A stretch of 64,000 nt of DNA from Rhodanobacter sp. DHG33 (GTDB lineage Bacteria > Pseudomonadota > Gammaproteobacteria > Xanthomonadales > Rhodanobacteraceae): NCBI RefSeq assembly GCF_014843005.1, contig NZ_JACYXM010000003.1, positions 62,001 to 126,000 on the forward strand. Direction: 5' to 3'. Shown in pieces: positions 19,535 to 28,639 of the stretch. The position numbers and the translations under genes are program-made. Position 1 is the first letter of the stretch, and every line of letters begins with the position of its first letter. The notes below the pieces were generated by a model. That model searched no databases and was not told the DNA's origin. It was given only the letters and a program-made list of their open reading frames with translations.

Positions 19535-20947
19535 TCAGTCCGTCGACGCCACGATGTACTGCTCCAGCTTGCCGTCCGGCAGCATGTAGGTGGAGACGGA
19601 AAGCTTCGTCTTGGAGAACTCCACCGTATAGGCGCGCATCTGCATGCCGCCGCGCATGCGCGTGGCGCGCAGCGTGAAGGCGGTGGGCTTGCCGAGCGGC
19701 GCCAGGCTGGACTGGTAGTCCTTCAGCGCGGTCGCGTCGAAGTAGCTGTTGCCGTTGGGGCTGAACAGGCCGCGGTCGATCTTGCCGTGCTGCAGCCCGG
19801 CGAAGATCGTCTCGGCCTGCGCCAGCGCCTTCGTCGAGGCAGCATCGTGCACTTCGAACACGGCCTTGGCGATGCCGTTGCCGATCACGCCGAAGGCGCC
19901 CACCGCGTCCTGGTTGGTCAGCACCACGACCGCGGTGCGGTCGTCGGGGAAGATGTAGTTGCCGGCAGTGAAGCCCATCACCTCGCCGTCGTGGAAAATC
20001 ATGCGGCGGTTGTCCATGCGGCCGACGAACACGCCGAGACCGTAACCCGAACCCAGCCCGTTGTTCAGCACGACCTCGGTCTGCATCGCCTGCCACGACG
20101 CCGGCGACAGCACCTTCTGGTCGATCATCGCGACGTCCCACTTGGCGAGGTCGCTCGCGGTCATCGCGAGTTCGCCCGCGGCGAACATCCAGTTCACGCC
20201 TTCCTTCATCGAGGGACGCAGCGGACCCAGCGCGTTGCGCGAGTAGCCGCGCGCATCGCCCGCGGGCAGCGCATGCTGGTCGGTGTCGTAGGCATCGGTG
20301 ACGCCCAGCGCCGGGAACACGTGCTGCTGCAGGAACTCGAACGGAGTCTGCCCGCTGACCTTCTGCACGATGGCGCCGGCCACCACGTAGCCGGTGTTGC
20401 TGTACTGCCACTGCGCGCCGGGTGCGAAGTCCAGCGGCTTCTTCGCCCAGCCGTCCATGATCTGCGCCGTCGTGGTGGGTTGGCGCATCATCGGCATCAG
20501 GTAGTCCTGCGGCCAGTAGTCCTGGTAACCCGCCGTGTGCGAAAGAATCTGCCGTATCGTGATGTGGTCCGCGTCGGTGAGATCGGGGAAGAACTTCGCG
20601 ACCTTGTCGTCCAGGCTGAGCTTGCCTTCTTGCTGCAGCAGCAGGATCGCGCCGGCGGTGAACTCCTTGCTGATCGAACCGACGCTGTAACGCATCGCGG
20701 AGGTGGCCGGCGTCTTCGGGTCGAGGCGCGCGTCGCCGTAGGCCTTGGCGTAGACGATCTTGCCGTCGCGCACCACCGCGACCGACGCGCTGGGCACGCC
20801 CGACTTCGCCAGTGCGTCGTTGGCGACCTTGTCGATCTTCGCAGACAGGTCGGCAGGCAAGGCATCCTGCGCGAGTACCGATGCGCTGGCGGATGCCAGC
20901 AACGCGCTCAGGCAGAGCAGGCGGACAAAACCCGGAATCGTTCGCAT
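19535..20947 (-). CDS. Exported serine hydrolase of the class C beta-lactamase / penicillin-binding fold
   Basis: 470-residue protein with signal peptide MRTIPGFVRLLCLSALLASASASVLAQ. Catalytic SxxK is in YSVGSISKEFTAG, the YxN motif in WQYSNTGYVV, and the third motif is replaced by IFHDGEVMGF (HDG), typical of esterase/peptidase relatives (S12 family) rather than true AmpC. A C-terminal extra domain follows. It likely acts on peptides or esters in the periplasm; antibiotic resistance should not be assumed. An upstream ATG (20977) is possible, but the chosen start gives the cleaner signal peptide. A TATGGT hexamer (20983-20978) lies 30 nt upstream. Confidence 0.88.
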   Translation of the reverse strand: MRTIPGFVRLLCLSALLASASASVLAQDALPADLSAKIDKVANDALAKSGVPSASVAVVRDGKIVYAKAYGDARLDPKTPATSAMRYSVGSISKEFTAGAILLLQQEGKLSLDDKVAKFFPDLTDADHITIRQILSHTAGYQDYWPQDYLMPMMRQPTTTAQIMDGWAKKPLDFAPGAQWQYSNTGYVVAGAIVQKVSGQTPFEFLQQHVFPALGVTDAYDTDQHALPAGDARGYSRNALGPLRPSMKEGVNWMFAAGELAMTASDLAKWDVAMIDQKVLSPASWQAMQTEVVLNNGLGSGYGLGVFVGRMDNRRMIFHDGEVMGFTAGNYIFPDDRTAVVVLTNQDAVGAFGVIGNGIAKAVFEVHDAASTKALAQAETIFAGLQHGKIDRGLFSPNGNSYFDATALKDYQSSLAPLGKPTAFTLRATRMRGGMQMRAYTVEFSKTKLSVSTYMLPDGKLEQYIVASTD

Positions 20948-21076
20948 AGGTGGCCTCGACACGGTAAGGAGGCGCACACCATAGCACTGCAGCCGCCGTC
21001 GACCCGTGTGCCGATCGTCGCCCTGCCATCCGCATCCAGGCTCATTCCGGAAATACTACAAATTTGCAAAACGACC

Positions 21077-21105
21077 TTGGAAATTGCCGCCGCTACGAGT
21101 AGTTT
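21077..21105 (+). promoter_or_regulatory. Candidate promoter of the GH2 gene
   Basis: TTGGAA (21077-21082), a 17-bp spacer and TAGTTT (21100-21105), in an AT-rich patch of the otherwise GC-rich divergent region 20948-21133. The predicted start is about 22 nt before the ATG, which has AGGA at the right distance. Confidence 0.5.
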
Positions 21106-21133
21106 TTGTGGAATCGCACGCTGCCAGGATCCG

Positions 21134-23680
21134 ATGCCCATGGTCGATACCACGCGCCGCACCTTCATCCTCTCGGGTATCGGACTGGCAGGCTCGTGCC
21201 TGTTGCCACGCGCCTTGTGGGCCGCCGGCATCGGCAGCGGACCCGGAGCAAAGCCGTCGCTCCCCGCGCCGGGCGGCGAGTCGCCCGTGGCGCCGCGCGA
21301 GCAGTGGCTGCTCGATTTCGACTGGCGCTTCGCGTTCGGCAACGGCGAGGATCCCACCAAGGATTTCGGCTACGGGTTCGGCCAGGGCGACTTCTCCAAG
21401 ACCGGCGACTTCAAGATCGCCACCGCCGATTTCGACGACAAGGACTGGCGCGCGCTGGATCTCCCGCACGACTGGGCGGTGGAACTGCCACCCGTCCACG
21501 ACGACAGCGGCGACGACGACACGCGGCTGACCTCGCACGGCTACAAGCCGCTCGGGCGCCGCTTCCCGGCGACCAGCGTGGGCTGGTACCGGCGCACGTT
21601 CGAGCTCCCCGCCAGCGACCGCGGCCGCCGCATCTGGATCGAATTCGACGGCGCGATGCGCGACATCGTGCTGTTCGTCAACGGCTGCTTCATCGGCCAG
21701 CACGACGATGGCTACACGCCGTTCCGTTTCGACCTCACCGACTTCCTCAACTACGGCGGCAAGAACGTCATCGCCCTGCGCGTCGATGCCAGCTTCGGCG
21801 ACGGCTGGTTCTACGAGGGCGCCGGCATCTACCGCCACGTCTGGCTGACCAAGGTGGACCCCGTGCATCTCGGCCGCTGGGAAAGCGTGGTGCGTTCGGC
21901 CGTCGAAGGCAATGCGGCCAGCCTCGAACTGGCCGGCATCGTCGAGAACGAAGGCGAGCAGGCGGTGCAGGCCTCGCTGGAATGGAGCATCACCGACGCC
22001 TCCGGCCGCGTGATCGCGCAGGCGACCACACCTGCGCAGGCGGTCGCGCCCGGCGCATCCGTAGGCTGCAAGACGACAACGCACATCGATGCACCGCAGC
22101 TCTGGTCGCCCGACGAGCCGCAGCTCTATACGGCCCTGGTCAAGCTGGTGGTCGACGGCACGACGCGCGATGCCGAGCAGTTCCCGTTCGGCGTACGCAC
22201 GGCGAGCTTCGATCCCGACCGCGGTTTCTTCCTCAACGGCAAGTCGCTGAAGATCCAGGGCACCTGCAACCACCAGGATCATGCGGGCGTGGGTGCGGCC
22301 CTGCCGGACCGACTGCAGTCGTTCCGCGTGGGCGTGCTGCAGGGCATGGGCTGCAATGCCGTGCGCACCTCGCACAACATGCCGACGCCCGAATGGGTGG
22401 CGGCCTGCGACCGCATGGGCATGATGATGATGTGCGAGACGCGGCACATGAGCTCCAGCCCCAGCGGCCTGCAGCAGCTCGAAACCATGGTGAAGCGCTA
22501 CCGCAACTCGCCCTCGATCATCATCTGGTCGATCGGCAACGAGGAGTGGCGGCTGCAGAAAGGTGCGCTGGAACAGCAGGGCGAGCGCATCGGCGCGGCG
22601 ATGGTCGAGCGCTGCCACGAACTCGATCCCACGCGAGTCGTGTCGGCTGCGGTCAATGGTGACAACGAACAGGGCGTGTCGGATGCGCTCGACGTCATCG
22701 GTTTCAACTACAACCTGAAGTACCCGGATGCGTTCCACAAGGAACACCCGAAACGCGCGTTGTACGGCTCGGAAACCTCCAGCGCCATCGCCACGCGCGG
22801 CGAATACGCAACCGATCCGAAAAAGAACACGGTCAGCAGCTATGACGGCGTGGTGGAATGGGGCGAGACGCCGGAGCAATGGTGGAGCTTCTACGGCACG
22901 CGCGACTGGCTGGCCGGCGGGTTCGCCTGGACAGGTTTCGATTACCGCGGCGAACCCACGCCGTACGGCTGGCCTTCGGTGAGTTCGCAGTTCGGCATCG
23001 TCGACCTATGCGGTTTCCCCAAGGACTACTACCACTACTACAAGGCGTGGTGGACGGACACGCCCAGCCTGCACGTGTTCCCGCACTGGAACTGGCAGGG
23101 CAAGGAGGGCCAGGAGATCGCGGTGTGGGTCTACACCAACCTGGACGAAGTCGAGCTGCTGCTCAACGGCAAGAGCCTGGGCATCAAGCCGGTGCCGCGG
23201 CTCGGCCACGTGCAGTGGCAGGTCGCCTACGCTCCCGGCAAGATCGAGGCGCGCGGCCGCAGGAACGGGCAGACCGTGCTGGTCGACCGCCGCGAAACCA
23301 CCGGCCCGGCGCGCAAGCTGCGCCTGCGCGCCGATCGCACGCAGATCGACGCCGATGGACAGGACGTGGCCATGATCACGGTCGACGTGCTCGACGAGCA
23401 TGGCCGCCCGGTGCCCATCGCGAACAACAAGGTCGCCTTCCGCATTTCCGGCGCGGGCAAGCTGATCGGCGTGGGCAACGGCGACCCCAACTGCCACGAG
23501 AGCGACAAGGAGCCGAAGCGCTCGCTGTTCAACGGACTGGCGCAGGCCATCGTCCAGGCGACGGCCGACGTCGGCTCGATACGCATCGAGGCGAGCGAAG
23601 ACGGCCCGAACGGCCCGGCGCTGGCCTCCGCATCGCTGACCCTCACGACGAGGAAAGCGGCGGCGCGTCAGGTGGTCTGA
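21134..23680 (+). CDS. Tat-exported glycoside hydrolase family 2 (beta-galactosidase-like)
   Basis: 848-residue glycosidase. The N-terminus MPMVDTTRRTFILSGIGLAGS carries a twin-arginine (RRTFI) signal, so it is probably exported folded. Domain order: sugar-binding jelly roll (WRALDLPHDWAVE, WYRRTFELP, near residues 95-200), Ig-like sandwich, TIM barrel with acid/base Glu in IIIWSIGNEEW and nucleophile Glu in LYGSETSSA, then DUF4982-like and Ig-like C-terminal domains (LLLNGKSLG). This architecture fits GalA-type beta-galactosidases; beta-glucuronidase or mannosidase activity cannot be excluded. A much longer open frame upstream is a GC-rich shadow over the divergent hydrolase gene. Confidence 0.92.
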   Translation: MPMVDTTRRTFILSGIGLAGSCLLPRALWAAGIGSGPGAKPSLPAPGGESPVAPREQWLLDFDWRFAFGNGEDPTKDFGYGFGQGDFSKTGDFKIATADFDDKDWRALDLPHDWAVELPPVHDDSGDDDTRLTSHGYKPLGRRFPATSVGWYRRTFELPASDRGRRIWIEFDGAMRDIVLFVNGCFIGQHDDGYTPFRFDLTDFLNYGGKNVIALRVDASFGDGWFYEGAGIYRHVWLTKVDPVHLGRWESVVRSAVEGNAASLELAGIVENEGEQAVQASLEWSITDASGRVIAQATTPAQAVAPGASVGCKTTTHIDAPQLWSPDEPQLYTALVKLVVDGTTRDAEQFPFGVRTASFDPDRGFFLNGKSLKIQGTCNHQDHAGVGAALPDRLQSFRVGVLQGMGCNAVRTSHNMPTPEWVAACDRMGMMMMCETRHMSSSPSGLQQLETMVKRYRNSPSIIIWSIGNEEWRLQKGALEQQGERIGAAMVERCHELDPTRVVSAAVNGDNEQGVSDALDVIGFNYNLKYPDAFHKEHPKRALYGSETSSAIATRGEYATDPKKNTVSSYDGVVEWGETPEQWWSFYGTRDWLAGGFAWTGFDYRGEPTPYGWPSVSSQFGIVDLCGFPKDYYHYYKAWWTDTPSLHVFPHWNWQGKEGQEIAVWVYTNLDEVELLLNGKSLGIKPVPRLGHVQWQVAYAPGKIEARGRRNGQTVLVDRRETTGPARKLRLRADRTQIDADGQDVAMITVDVLDEHGRPVPIANNKVAFRISGAGKLIGVGNGDPNCHESDKEPKRSLFNGLAQAIVQATADVGSIRIEASEDGPNGPALASASLTLTTRKAAARQVV

Positions 23681-23692
23681 AACCGGGGGGAT

Positions 23693-23723
23693 TGTCCGCT
23701 GTCCGCGAAGTGTCCGCGGACAG
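23693..23723 (+). promoter_or_regulatory. Putative enhancer (activator-binding) site for the sigma-54 promoter
   Basis: Three TGTCCGC half-sites (starting 23693, 23700 and 23711), the last forming a perfect 12-bp palindrome TGTCCGCGGACA (23711-23722). A 9-bp inverted repeat CTGTCCGCG-N7-CGCGGACAG spans 23699-23723. It lies about 70-95 bp upstream of the sigma-54 core promoter, the right range for an NtrC-type activator. The activator gene is not in the window. Confidence 0.7.
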
Positions 23724-23788
23724 TCGTCCCTGCGCGCCCGGGATCTCTAACCATCTGACCAACGGGGTATTTCCTCGGTGCCGAGGCG

Positions 23789-23804
23789 TGGCACGCGGAT
23801 TGCT
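23789..23804 (+). promoter_or_regulatory. Sigma-54 (RpoN) promoter of the ABC permease operon
   Basis: TGGCACG-CGGA-TTGCT, an essentially perfect RpoN site: GG at 23790-23791 and GC at 23802-23803 are separated by exactly 10 bp. The predicted transcription start is about 23815, some 34 nt before the ATG of the first permease. No sigma-70 hexamers are evident in 23681-23848. Confidence 0.88.
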
Positions 23805-23848
23805 GCATCAGCCCGGAGGCCGCACTGTCCGCGACCGGGGAACGCACG

Positions 23849-25174
23849 ATGGTTCGCGACACTCCTGCACGAGGCGGCAACCAGCTCGCCTACTACGTTC
23901 TGCTCGCCCTGCGCAGCTTCAGGCGCAACCGGATGCTCACCGCCCTGATGGTGCTGACCATCGCGCTGGGCATCGGCACCAGCATGACCACGCTGACCGT
24001 GATGCACGTGCTGTCGGGCAATCCGATTCCGCAGAAAAGCGCGCAACTGTTCCGCGTGCGCATGAACGTGTTTCCCGACCACCACTTCCACGCGAGCGAC
24101 GATACGCCCGACAACTTCACCCGGCGCGACGTCGAGACACTGCTGCACGATGCGCGCGCCGATCGGCAGGCGGCGATGTCGGCGGGCTCGCTCGTGGTGA
24201 TATCGGCGCAGGGCGATCCGCTGAATCTGGAAGCGCGCTATACCGGCGCGGACTTCTTCCCCATGTTCGATGTGCCGATGCGCTACGGCCACGCATGGAG
24301 CCGCGACGACGACGCCAGCCGTGCGCGCGTCGCGGTGATTTCCAGCGAACTGAACGAGCAGCTCTTCGGCGGCAAGGACAGCGTCGGCCAGACCCTGCAG
24401 GTGGGCAACCAGTCGCTGCGCGTCGTCGGCGTGCTGGGCGACTGGGACATGAACCCGCGCTTCTACGACCTGAGCAACAACCAGTTCGGCGACAGCGAGC
24501 AGGTGTTCATGCCGCTGTCCACGGAAATGGACATGAAACTCTCCACCAGCGGCAACACGAACTGCTGGGACAACACGAGCAACATGCAGGCCGCGGACGC
24601 GCCCTGCCTGTGGCTGCAGTACTGGGTGGAACTGGATTCGGCCGCCAAGGTGTCGGCCTATCGCCAGTACCTGGGCAACTACATCGCGCTGCAGCAGCAC
24701 GCCGGGCGCTTCAGCCATCCGGGCGAGATCGAGCTGCAGGACGTGATGCAGTGGCTGGACTTCAAGGGCGTGGTGCCCTCCGACGTGCGCCTGCAGATGT
24801 GGCTGGCGCTAGGTTTCCTCGGCATCTGCCTGCTCAACACGGTGGGCCTGCTGCTGGCGAAGTTTCTGCGCCGCAGCAGCGAACTGGGCGTGCGCCGCGC
24901 GCTTGGCGCATCGCGCCGCGCGATCTTTATGCAATGCCTGGTGGAAGCCGGGGTGGTGGGGCTGGCCGGCGGCGTGTTCGGGCTGGCGTTGGCCGGCATC
25001 GGCATCGTGCTGGTGCGCCACCAGCCCACCAATTACTCCGCGTACATCCACATGGATCTACGCATGCTGCTGGCGACTTTCGCCCTGGCCCTGGCGAGCA
25101 GCCTGCTGGCCGGCCTGCTGCCGGCGTGGCGCGCCATGAACGTGGCGCCCGCCGTCGCCATCAAGTCGAACTGA
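23849..25174 (+). CDS. ABC transporter permease, MacB/FtsX type (first of pair)
   Basis: 441-residue permease with the four-helix FtsX/MacB architecture: N-terminal helix (MLTALMVLTIALGIGTSMTTLTVM), a large MacB-PCD-like periplasmic domain (~residues 55-320), and three C-terminal helices (WLALGFLGICLLNTVGLLLAKF; VEAGVVGLAGGVFGLALAGIGIVLV; LATFALALASSLLAGLLPAWRAM). The ELGVRRALGASRRAIF cytoplasmic loop is typical. Family members work as mechanotransmitters, not classical importers. The partner ATPase and any adaptor are missing here. Transcription should depend on RpoN. It is followed after 15 bp by a second permease. Confidence 0.9.
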   Translation: MVRDTPARGGNQLAYYVLLALRSFRRNRMLTALMVLTIALGIGTSMTTLTVMHVLSGNPIPQKSAQLFRVRMNVFPDHHFHASDDTPDNFTRRDVETLLHDARADRQAAMSAGSLVVISAQGDPLNLEARYTGADFFPMFDVPMRYGHAWSRDDDASRARVAVISSELNEQLFGGKDSVGQTLQVGNQSLRVVGVLGDWDMNPRFYDLSNNQFGDSEQVFMPLSTEMDMKLSTSGNTNCWDNTSNMQAADAPCLWLQYWVELDSAAKVSAYRQYLGNYIALQQHAGRFSHPGEIELQDVMQWLDFKGVVPSDVRLQMWLALGFLGICLLNTVGLLLAKFLRRSSELGVRRALGASRRAIFMQCLVEAGVVGLAGGVFGLALAGIGIVLVRHQPTNYSAYIHMDLRMLLATFALALASSLLAGLLPAWRAMNVAPAVAIKSN

Positions 25175-25189
25175 GCAGGAGAGCCGACG

Positions 25190-26410
25190 ATGCATTTTCG
25201 CCACATACTCAGCGCGCTGGCCCGCCACCGCATCGCAGTGTGCCTGCTGGTCCTGGAAATCGCCTTCTCCTGCGCGGTGGTCTGCAACGCATTGTTCCTG
25301 ATCGGCGCACGCCTGGAGCGCATGCACCGCCCCTCCGGCGCCGACGAATCGCACATCGTGCAGGTGCACGTACGCAGCGTCGCGGCTACCTCGCCCGAAG
25401 CGACCATGGCGCAGACGCGCACCGACCTCGCCGCCCTGCGCGCCATTCCCGACGTGGCCAACGTGTCGGTCGTCAACCAGACCCTGTTCGGCGGTTCGTT
25501 CAACGGCAGCGGCGTCAGCCTCAGCGACGCGCCCAAGGCACCCAGCGTCACGGTGACGCAATACTTCGGCAACCAGCAGCTGGCCGACACGATGGGCCTC
25601 AAGCTGGCGGAGGGGCGCTGGTTCAACCCGGACGAGTTCGTCAGCGACGAGCAGCTGGAAGGCGAAGGCGCCACCGTGCCGGTCATCATCAGCCGCGCGC
25701 TGGCCCAGCACTTCTTCCCGGGGCAATCGGCGGTAGGCAAGGTGATCTATGCCTTCGGCACCAACCGCGTCGTGGGCGTGGTGGACACGCTGGTGCAGCC
25801 ACGGGACTACGGCGCGGCGGAGTTCTACGAATACGCCATGCTGTTCCCGGTGAACCTGTCGTACGCAGAGGGCACCTACCTGCTGCGCGTGCGGGACGCG
25901 TCGCAGCGCGATGCGGTGATCCGCGACGCCATCCACGCGCTGAAAACCGACGGCCCGCTGCGGCTGCTGTCGCCGAAGGACGCCACCACGCTGGAAGCGG
26001 CGCGCGAGAAGTACTACCGCAACGACCGCGCTATGGCCTGGCTGCTGGTGGGCGTGTGCCTGTTGCTGCTGGTGGTCACGGCCGTGGGCATCGTGGGTCT
26101 CACCAGTTTCTGGGTGGCGCAGCGGCGTCGGCAGATCGGCATCCGTCGGGCGATCGGCGCCACCCGCGGCGACATCCTGCGCTACTTCCAGACCGAGAAT
26201 TTCCTGATCGCCACCTTCGGCATCGTGCTGGGCATGATGCTGGCCTACGGCCTCAACCTGCTGCTGATGCTGCACTACGAGCTGGGGCGCCTGCCAGGCT
26301 GGTATTTCCCGGTGGGCGCCGTGATTCTGTGGATCATCGGCCAGCTCGCCGTGTTCGGTCCCGCCTTGCGTGCCTCGAACGTGCCGCCGGTGGTGGCGAC
26401 ACGGGCCTGA
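25190..26410 (+). CDS. ABC transporter permease, MacB/FtsX type (second of pair)
   Basis: 406-residue permease with the same architecture: N-terminal helix (IAVCLLVLEIAFSCAVVCNALFLIG), an extracytoplasmic domain, then C-terminal helices including AWLLVGVCLLLLVVTAVGIVGLTSF, followed by the QIGIRRAIGATRGDILRYF loop. It is divergent in sequence from its neighbour, so the two may form a heterodimer. Co-transcribed with it (15-bp gap) from the RpoN promoter. No ATP-binding protein follows; the next gene is on the other strand. Confidence 0.9.
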   Translation: MHFRHILSALARHRIAVCLLVLEIAFSCAVVCNALFLIGARLERMHRPSGADESHIVQVHVRSVAATSPEATMAQTRTDLAALRAIPDVANVSVVNQTLFGGSFNGSGVSLSDAPKAPSVTVTQYFGNQQLADTMGLKLAEGRWFNPDEFVSDEQLEGEGATVPVIISRALAQHFFPGQSAVGKVIYAFGTNRVVGVVDTLVQPRDYGAAEFYEYAMLFPVNLSYAEGTYLLRVRDASQRDAVIRDAIHALKTDGPLRLLSPKDATTLEAAREKYYRNDRAMAWLLVGVCLLLLVVTAVGIVGLTSFWVAQRRRQIGIRRAIGATRGDILRYFQTENFLIATFGIVLGMMLAYGLNLLLMLHYELGRLPGWYFPVGAVILWIIGQLAVFGPALRASNVPPVVATRA

Positions 26411-26473
26411 CCGGGGATCCGGCAGCTCACCGGGTCCCCGATTCCAAAACCGCGCTCTGGTCCCCTTGCCGTC

Positions 26474-27004
26474 TCAGGGCAAGGTGATGCCCAGCAACAG
26501 CATGGTTTCGCCGCGGTTCGGCACGTGCAGGTCGCCGTTGGAGATGTGCCGGATCTGCACGCTCCAATACTTCGCCTGCCAGCCCAGCGTGCTCACGAAT
26601 TCGTAGGAAGAACTCAGCGCCAGGGTGCGCCCGCCATGCACGGCAGGCTGGAAGGAGAAAAACAGCGGCCGATACCAGGCGTTCTCGTCGGCAAAGCGCA
26701 GCCTCGCTCCCGCCGCGCCGATCCAGGCTTCGGGGTGCGCGGAGTAGCTGTAGTGGGCGTAGTGGTAATGCCGGTGGCGCGCCAGGTCGCGTCCGTCGAT
26801 CCAGCCCAGCGATACATCCGGCGACCAGGTCAGCCCCGTGTTGCCGAGCATGTGCTCGGCGAAGACGCCTTCGAGGAAGACCGTGTTGGCGCCGTGGTTG
26901 TCCATGTAGCTGCGGCCCAGCTGGAGCTCGAAGCGGGCGGCGCAGGCGGGCATGGCGGCAACAGCCAGAACCGCGGCGACGAAGAAACGCATGTAACGCT
27001 GCAT
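26474..27004 (-). CDS. PagL-like lipid A 3-O-deacylase (acyloxyacyl hydrolase)
   Basis: 176-residue outer-membrane enzyme that would remove the 3-position acyl chain of lipid A. Signal peptide MQRYMRFFVAAVLAVAAMPACAA; alternating aromatic beta-barrel strands; and the C-terminal PagL signature with the catalytic His-Ser pair in QIRHISNGDLHVPNRGETMLLLGI. Alternative starts at 27013 and 27025 add a few residues. It lies 75 bp downstream of emrB on the same strand, separated by a hairpin (27036-27062), so it may be transcribed in part with the efflux operon. Confidence 0.82.
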   Translation of the reverse strand: MQRYMRFFVAAVLAVAAMPACAARFELQLGRSYMDNHGANTVFLEGVFAEHMLGNTGLTWSPDVSLGWIDGRDLARHRHYHYAHYSYSAHPEAWIGAAGARLRFADENAWYRPLFFSFQPAVHGGRTLALSSSYEFVSTLGWQAKYWSVQIRHISNGDLHVPNRGETMLLLGITLP

Positions 27005-27035
27005 GGTACCCATCACTATCCGCAAAGCCGGCGGC

Positions 27036-27062
27036 GATCGGACTCAACCCATGAGTCGATCG
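27036..27062. terminator. Hairpin between emrB and pagL-like gene
   Basis: Perfect 6-bp dyad GACTCA-N5-TGAGTC (27041-27057), extended on both sides by GATCG/CGATC with one bulged base. No T-run follows on the minus strand, so it may be a weak terminator, attenuator or mRNA end-protector. Confidence 0.45.
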
Positions 27063-27079
27063 ACGCCGTGTCGCATTCC

Positions 27080-28609
27080 TCAATGTCCGCCGCTGCTCGA
27101 TGCTCCACTCTTCGGAGTGAAGGGCGGCCTGGCCAGCCAGATCACCACGATCAGGCTCAGGAAGATCCAACCCAACGCGTGCAGGATCTCGTTGAACGCT
27201 ATTTGAAAACCCTGCTGCGTGATGATGCCGTTCAAGGCGGTGGCGCCGCGCTGCAGATTGCCGTGCCCGTACTGCTCCAGCGCGTTCTGCGCGGCCGGGT
27301 TGAACGGGTTGATGTGTTCGGCGAGCTGCTCGTGGTGGGTCACCGCGCGGCGCGTCCACATCAGCGTAGTGATCGAGGCCGCGAAGCTGCCCCCCAGCGT
27401 GCGCAGGAAGGTCGCCAGGCCCGAGCCCGCGGCGATCTCGTTCTGCTGCAGGTCGGACAGCAGGATGGTCAGCACCGGCATGAAGAACAGCGCCACGCCC
27501 AGACCCTGCCACAGCTGCACCATCGCCACGTGATAGAAGTCGACCTGCAGGTAGAAGTCCGAGCGCATGAAGCAGGTGCCGGCCATCACCACGAAGGACG
27601 CCGCGGCGAGCAGGCGCAGGTCCATGCGCGTGGCGTACTTACCCACGAAGAACGTGAGCAGCACTGGAATGATGCCCAGCGGCGCGGTGGCGAAGCCGGC
27701 CCACGTGGAGGTGTAGCCCAGGTTCTGCTGCAGCCACAGCGGCACCAGCAGGGAGATCGAGAAGAACGCCGAGTAGGACAGCACCAGCGCCAGCGTGCCG
27801 GCGCTGAAGTTGCGGTGGCGGAACAGCTTGAGGTCGACGATGGGGTCCTTGTCGGTGAGTTCCCAGATCAGGAACACCGCCAGCGAGATCGCCGCCACGA
27901 TGCTGGTCACGATGATGAAGCCCGAATTGAACCAGTCCTCGTCGTTGCCCTTGTCCAGCACGATCTGCAGCGCGCCCACGCCGATGATCAGCGTGACCAG
28001 GCCTACGTAGTCCACGCGCGGCCGCTCCAGCTTCTCCGCCTTGCCGCGCAGCTGGTTCGCCACCACCACGCTGGCGAAGATGCCGATCGGCACGTTGATG
28101 AAGAAGATCCACGGCCACGAATAGTTGTCGGTGATCCAGCCGCCCAGGATCGGGCCGGCGATCGGCGCCACCACCGTCACCATCGACAGCAGCGCCAGCG
28201 CCATGCCGCGCTTCTCGGTGGGATAGGTACTGATCAGCAGGCTCTGCGTGATCGGATACATCGGCCCGGCCACCGCACCCTGCAGCGCGCGGAACAGCAG
28301 CAACATGCCCATGCTCTGCGACACGCCGCACAGGAACGAGGTGAGCGAGAACAGCAGCGTGCACCACACGAACAGCTTCACCTCGCCGAAACGGCGCGTG
28401 AGGAAGCCGGTGAGCGGCAGCGAGATCGCCATGCTCACCGCGAACGAGGTGATGACCCAGGTGCTCTGGTCGTTGCTCACGCCGAGGTTGCCGGCGATGG
28501 TCGGCAGCGACACGTTCGCAATGGTCGTGTCCAGCACCTGCATGAAGGTGGCCAGCGACAACCCGATCGTGGTGACGGCGAGATTCGGCGGACGGAAATG
28601 GGTGCTCAT
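27080..28609 (-). CDS. emrB: EmrB/QacA-type (DHA2) 14-helix MFS drug exporter
   Basis: 509-residue inner-membrane proton antiporter, the pump of a tripartite Emr system. The start MSTHFRPPNLAVTTIGLSLATFMQVLDTTIANVSLPTIAG is the standard DHA2 first helix with the membrane-embedded D (LDTTIANVSLP). Further signatures are WVITSFAVSMAISLPLTGFLTRRFG and the motif-C region SMVTVVAPIAGPILGGWIT. Fourteen hydrophobic segments can be counted approximately. It works with the adaptor EmrA and the NodT-type channel encoded just upstream in the operon. A 147-bp gap to emrA holds a dispersed repeat. Confidence 0.94.
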   Translation of the reverse strand: MSTHFRPPNLAVTTIGLSLATFMQVLDTTIANVSLPTIAGNLGVSNDQSTWVITSFAVSMAISLPLTGFLTRRFGEVKLFVWCTLLFSLTSFLCGVSQSMGMLLLFRALQGAVAGPMYPITQSLLISTYPTEKRGMALALLSMVTVVAPIAGPILGGWITDNYSWPWIFFINVPIGIFASVVVANQLRGKAEKLERPRVDYVGLVTLIIGVGALQIVLDKGNDEDWFNSGFIIVTSIVAAISLAVFLIWELTDKDPIVDLKLFRHRNFSAGTLALVLSYSAFFSISLLVPLWLQQNLGYTSTWAGFATAPLGIIPVLLTFFVGKYATRMDLRLLAAASFVVMAGTCFMRSDFYLQVDFYHVAMVQLWQGLGVALFFMPVLTILLSDLQQNEIAAGSGLATFLRTLGGSFAASITTLMWTRRAVTHHEQLAEHINPFNPAAQNALEQYGHGNLQRGATALNGIITQQGFQIAFNEILHALGWIFLSLIVVIWLARPPFTPKSGASSSGGH

Positions 28610-28639
28610 GGAACCGTGTCGGTCATGGTTTAGGCATGT

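Noticed and set aside
19535-20947. Antibiotic-resistance (AmpC) beta-lactamase
   Set aside because: Third active-site motif is HDG rather than KTG and the protein has an extra C-terminal domain; more like an S12 peptidase/esterase.
19532-21133. Long in-frame upstream extension of the GH2 gene
   Set aside because: It is antisense to the beta-lactamase-fold gene; the Tat signal at 21134 marks the real start, with a ribosome site and promoter.
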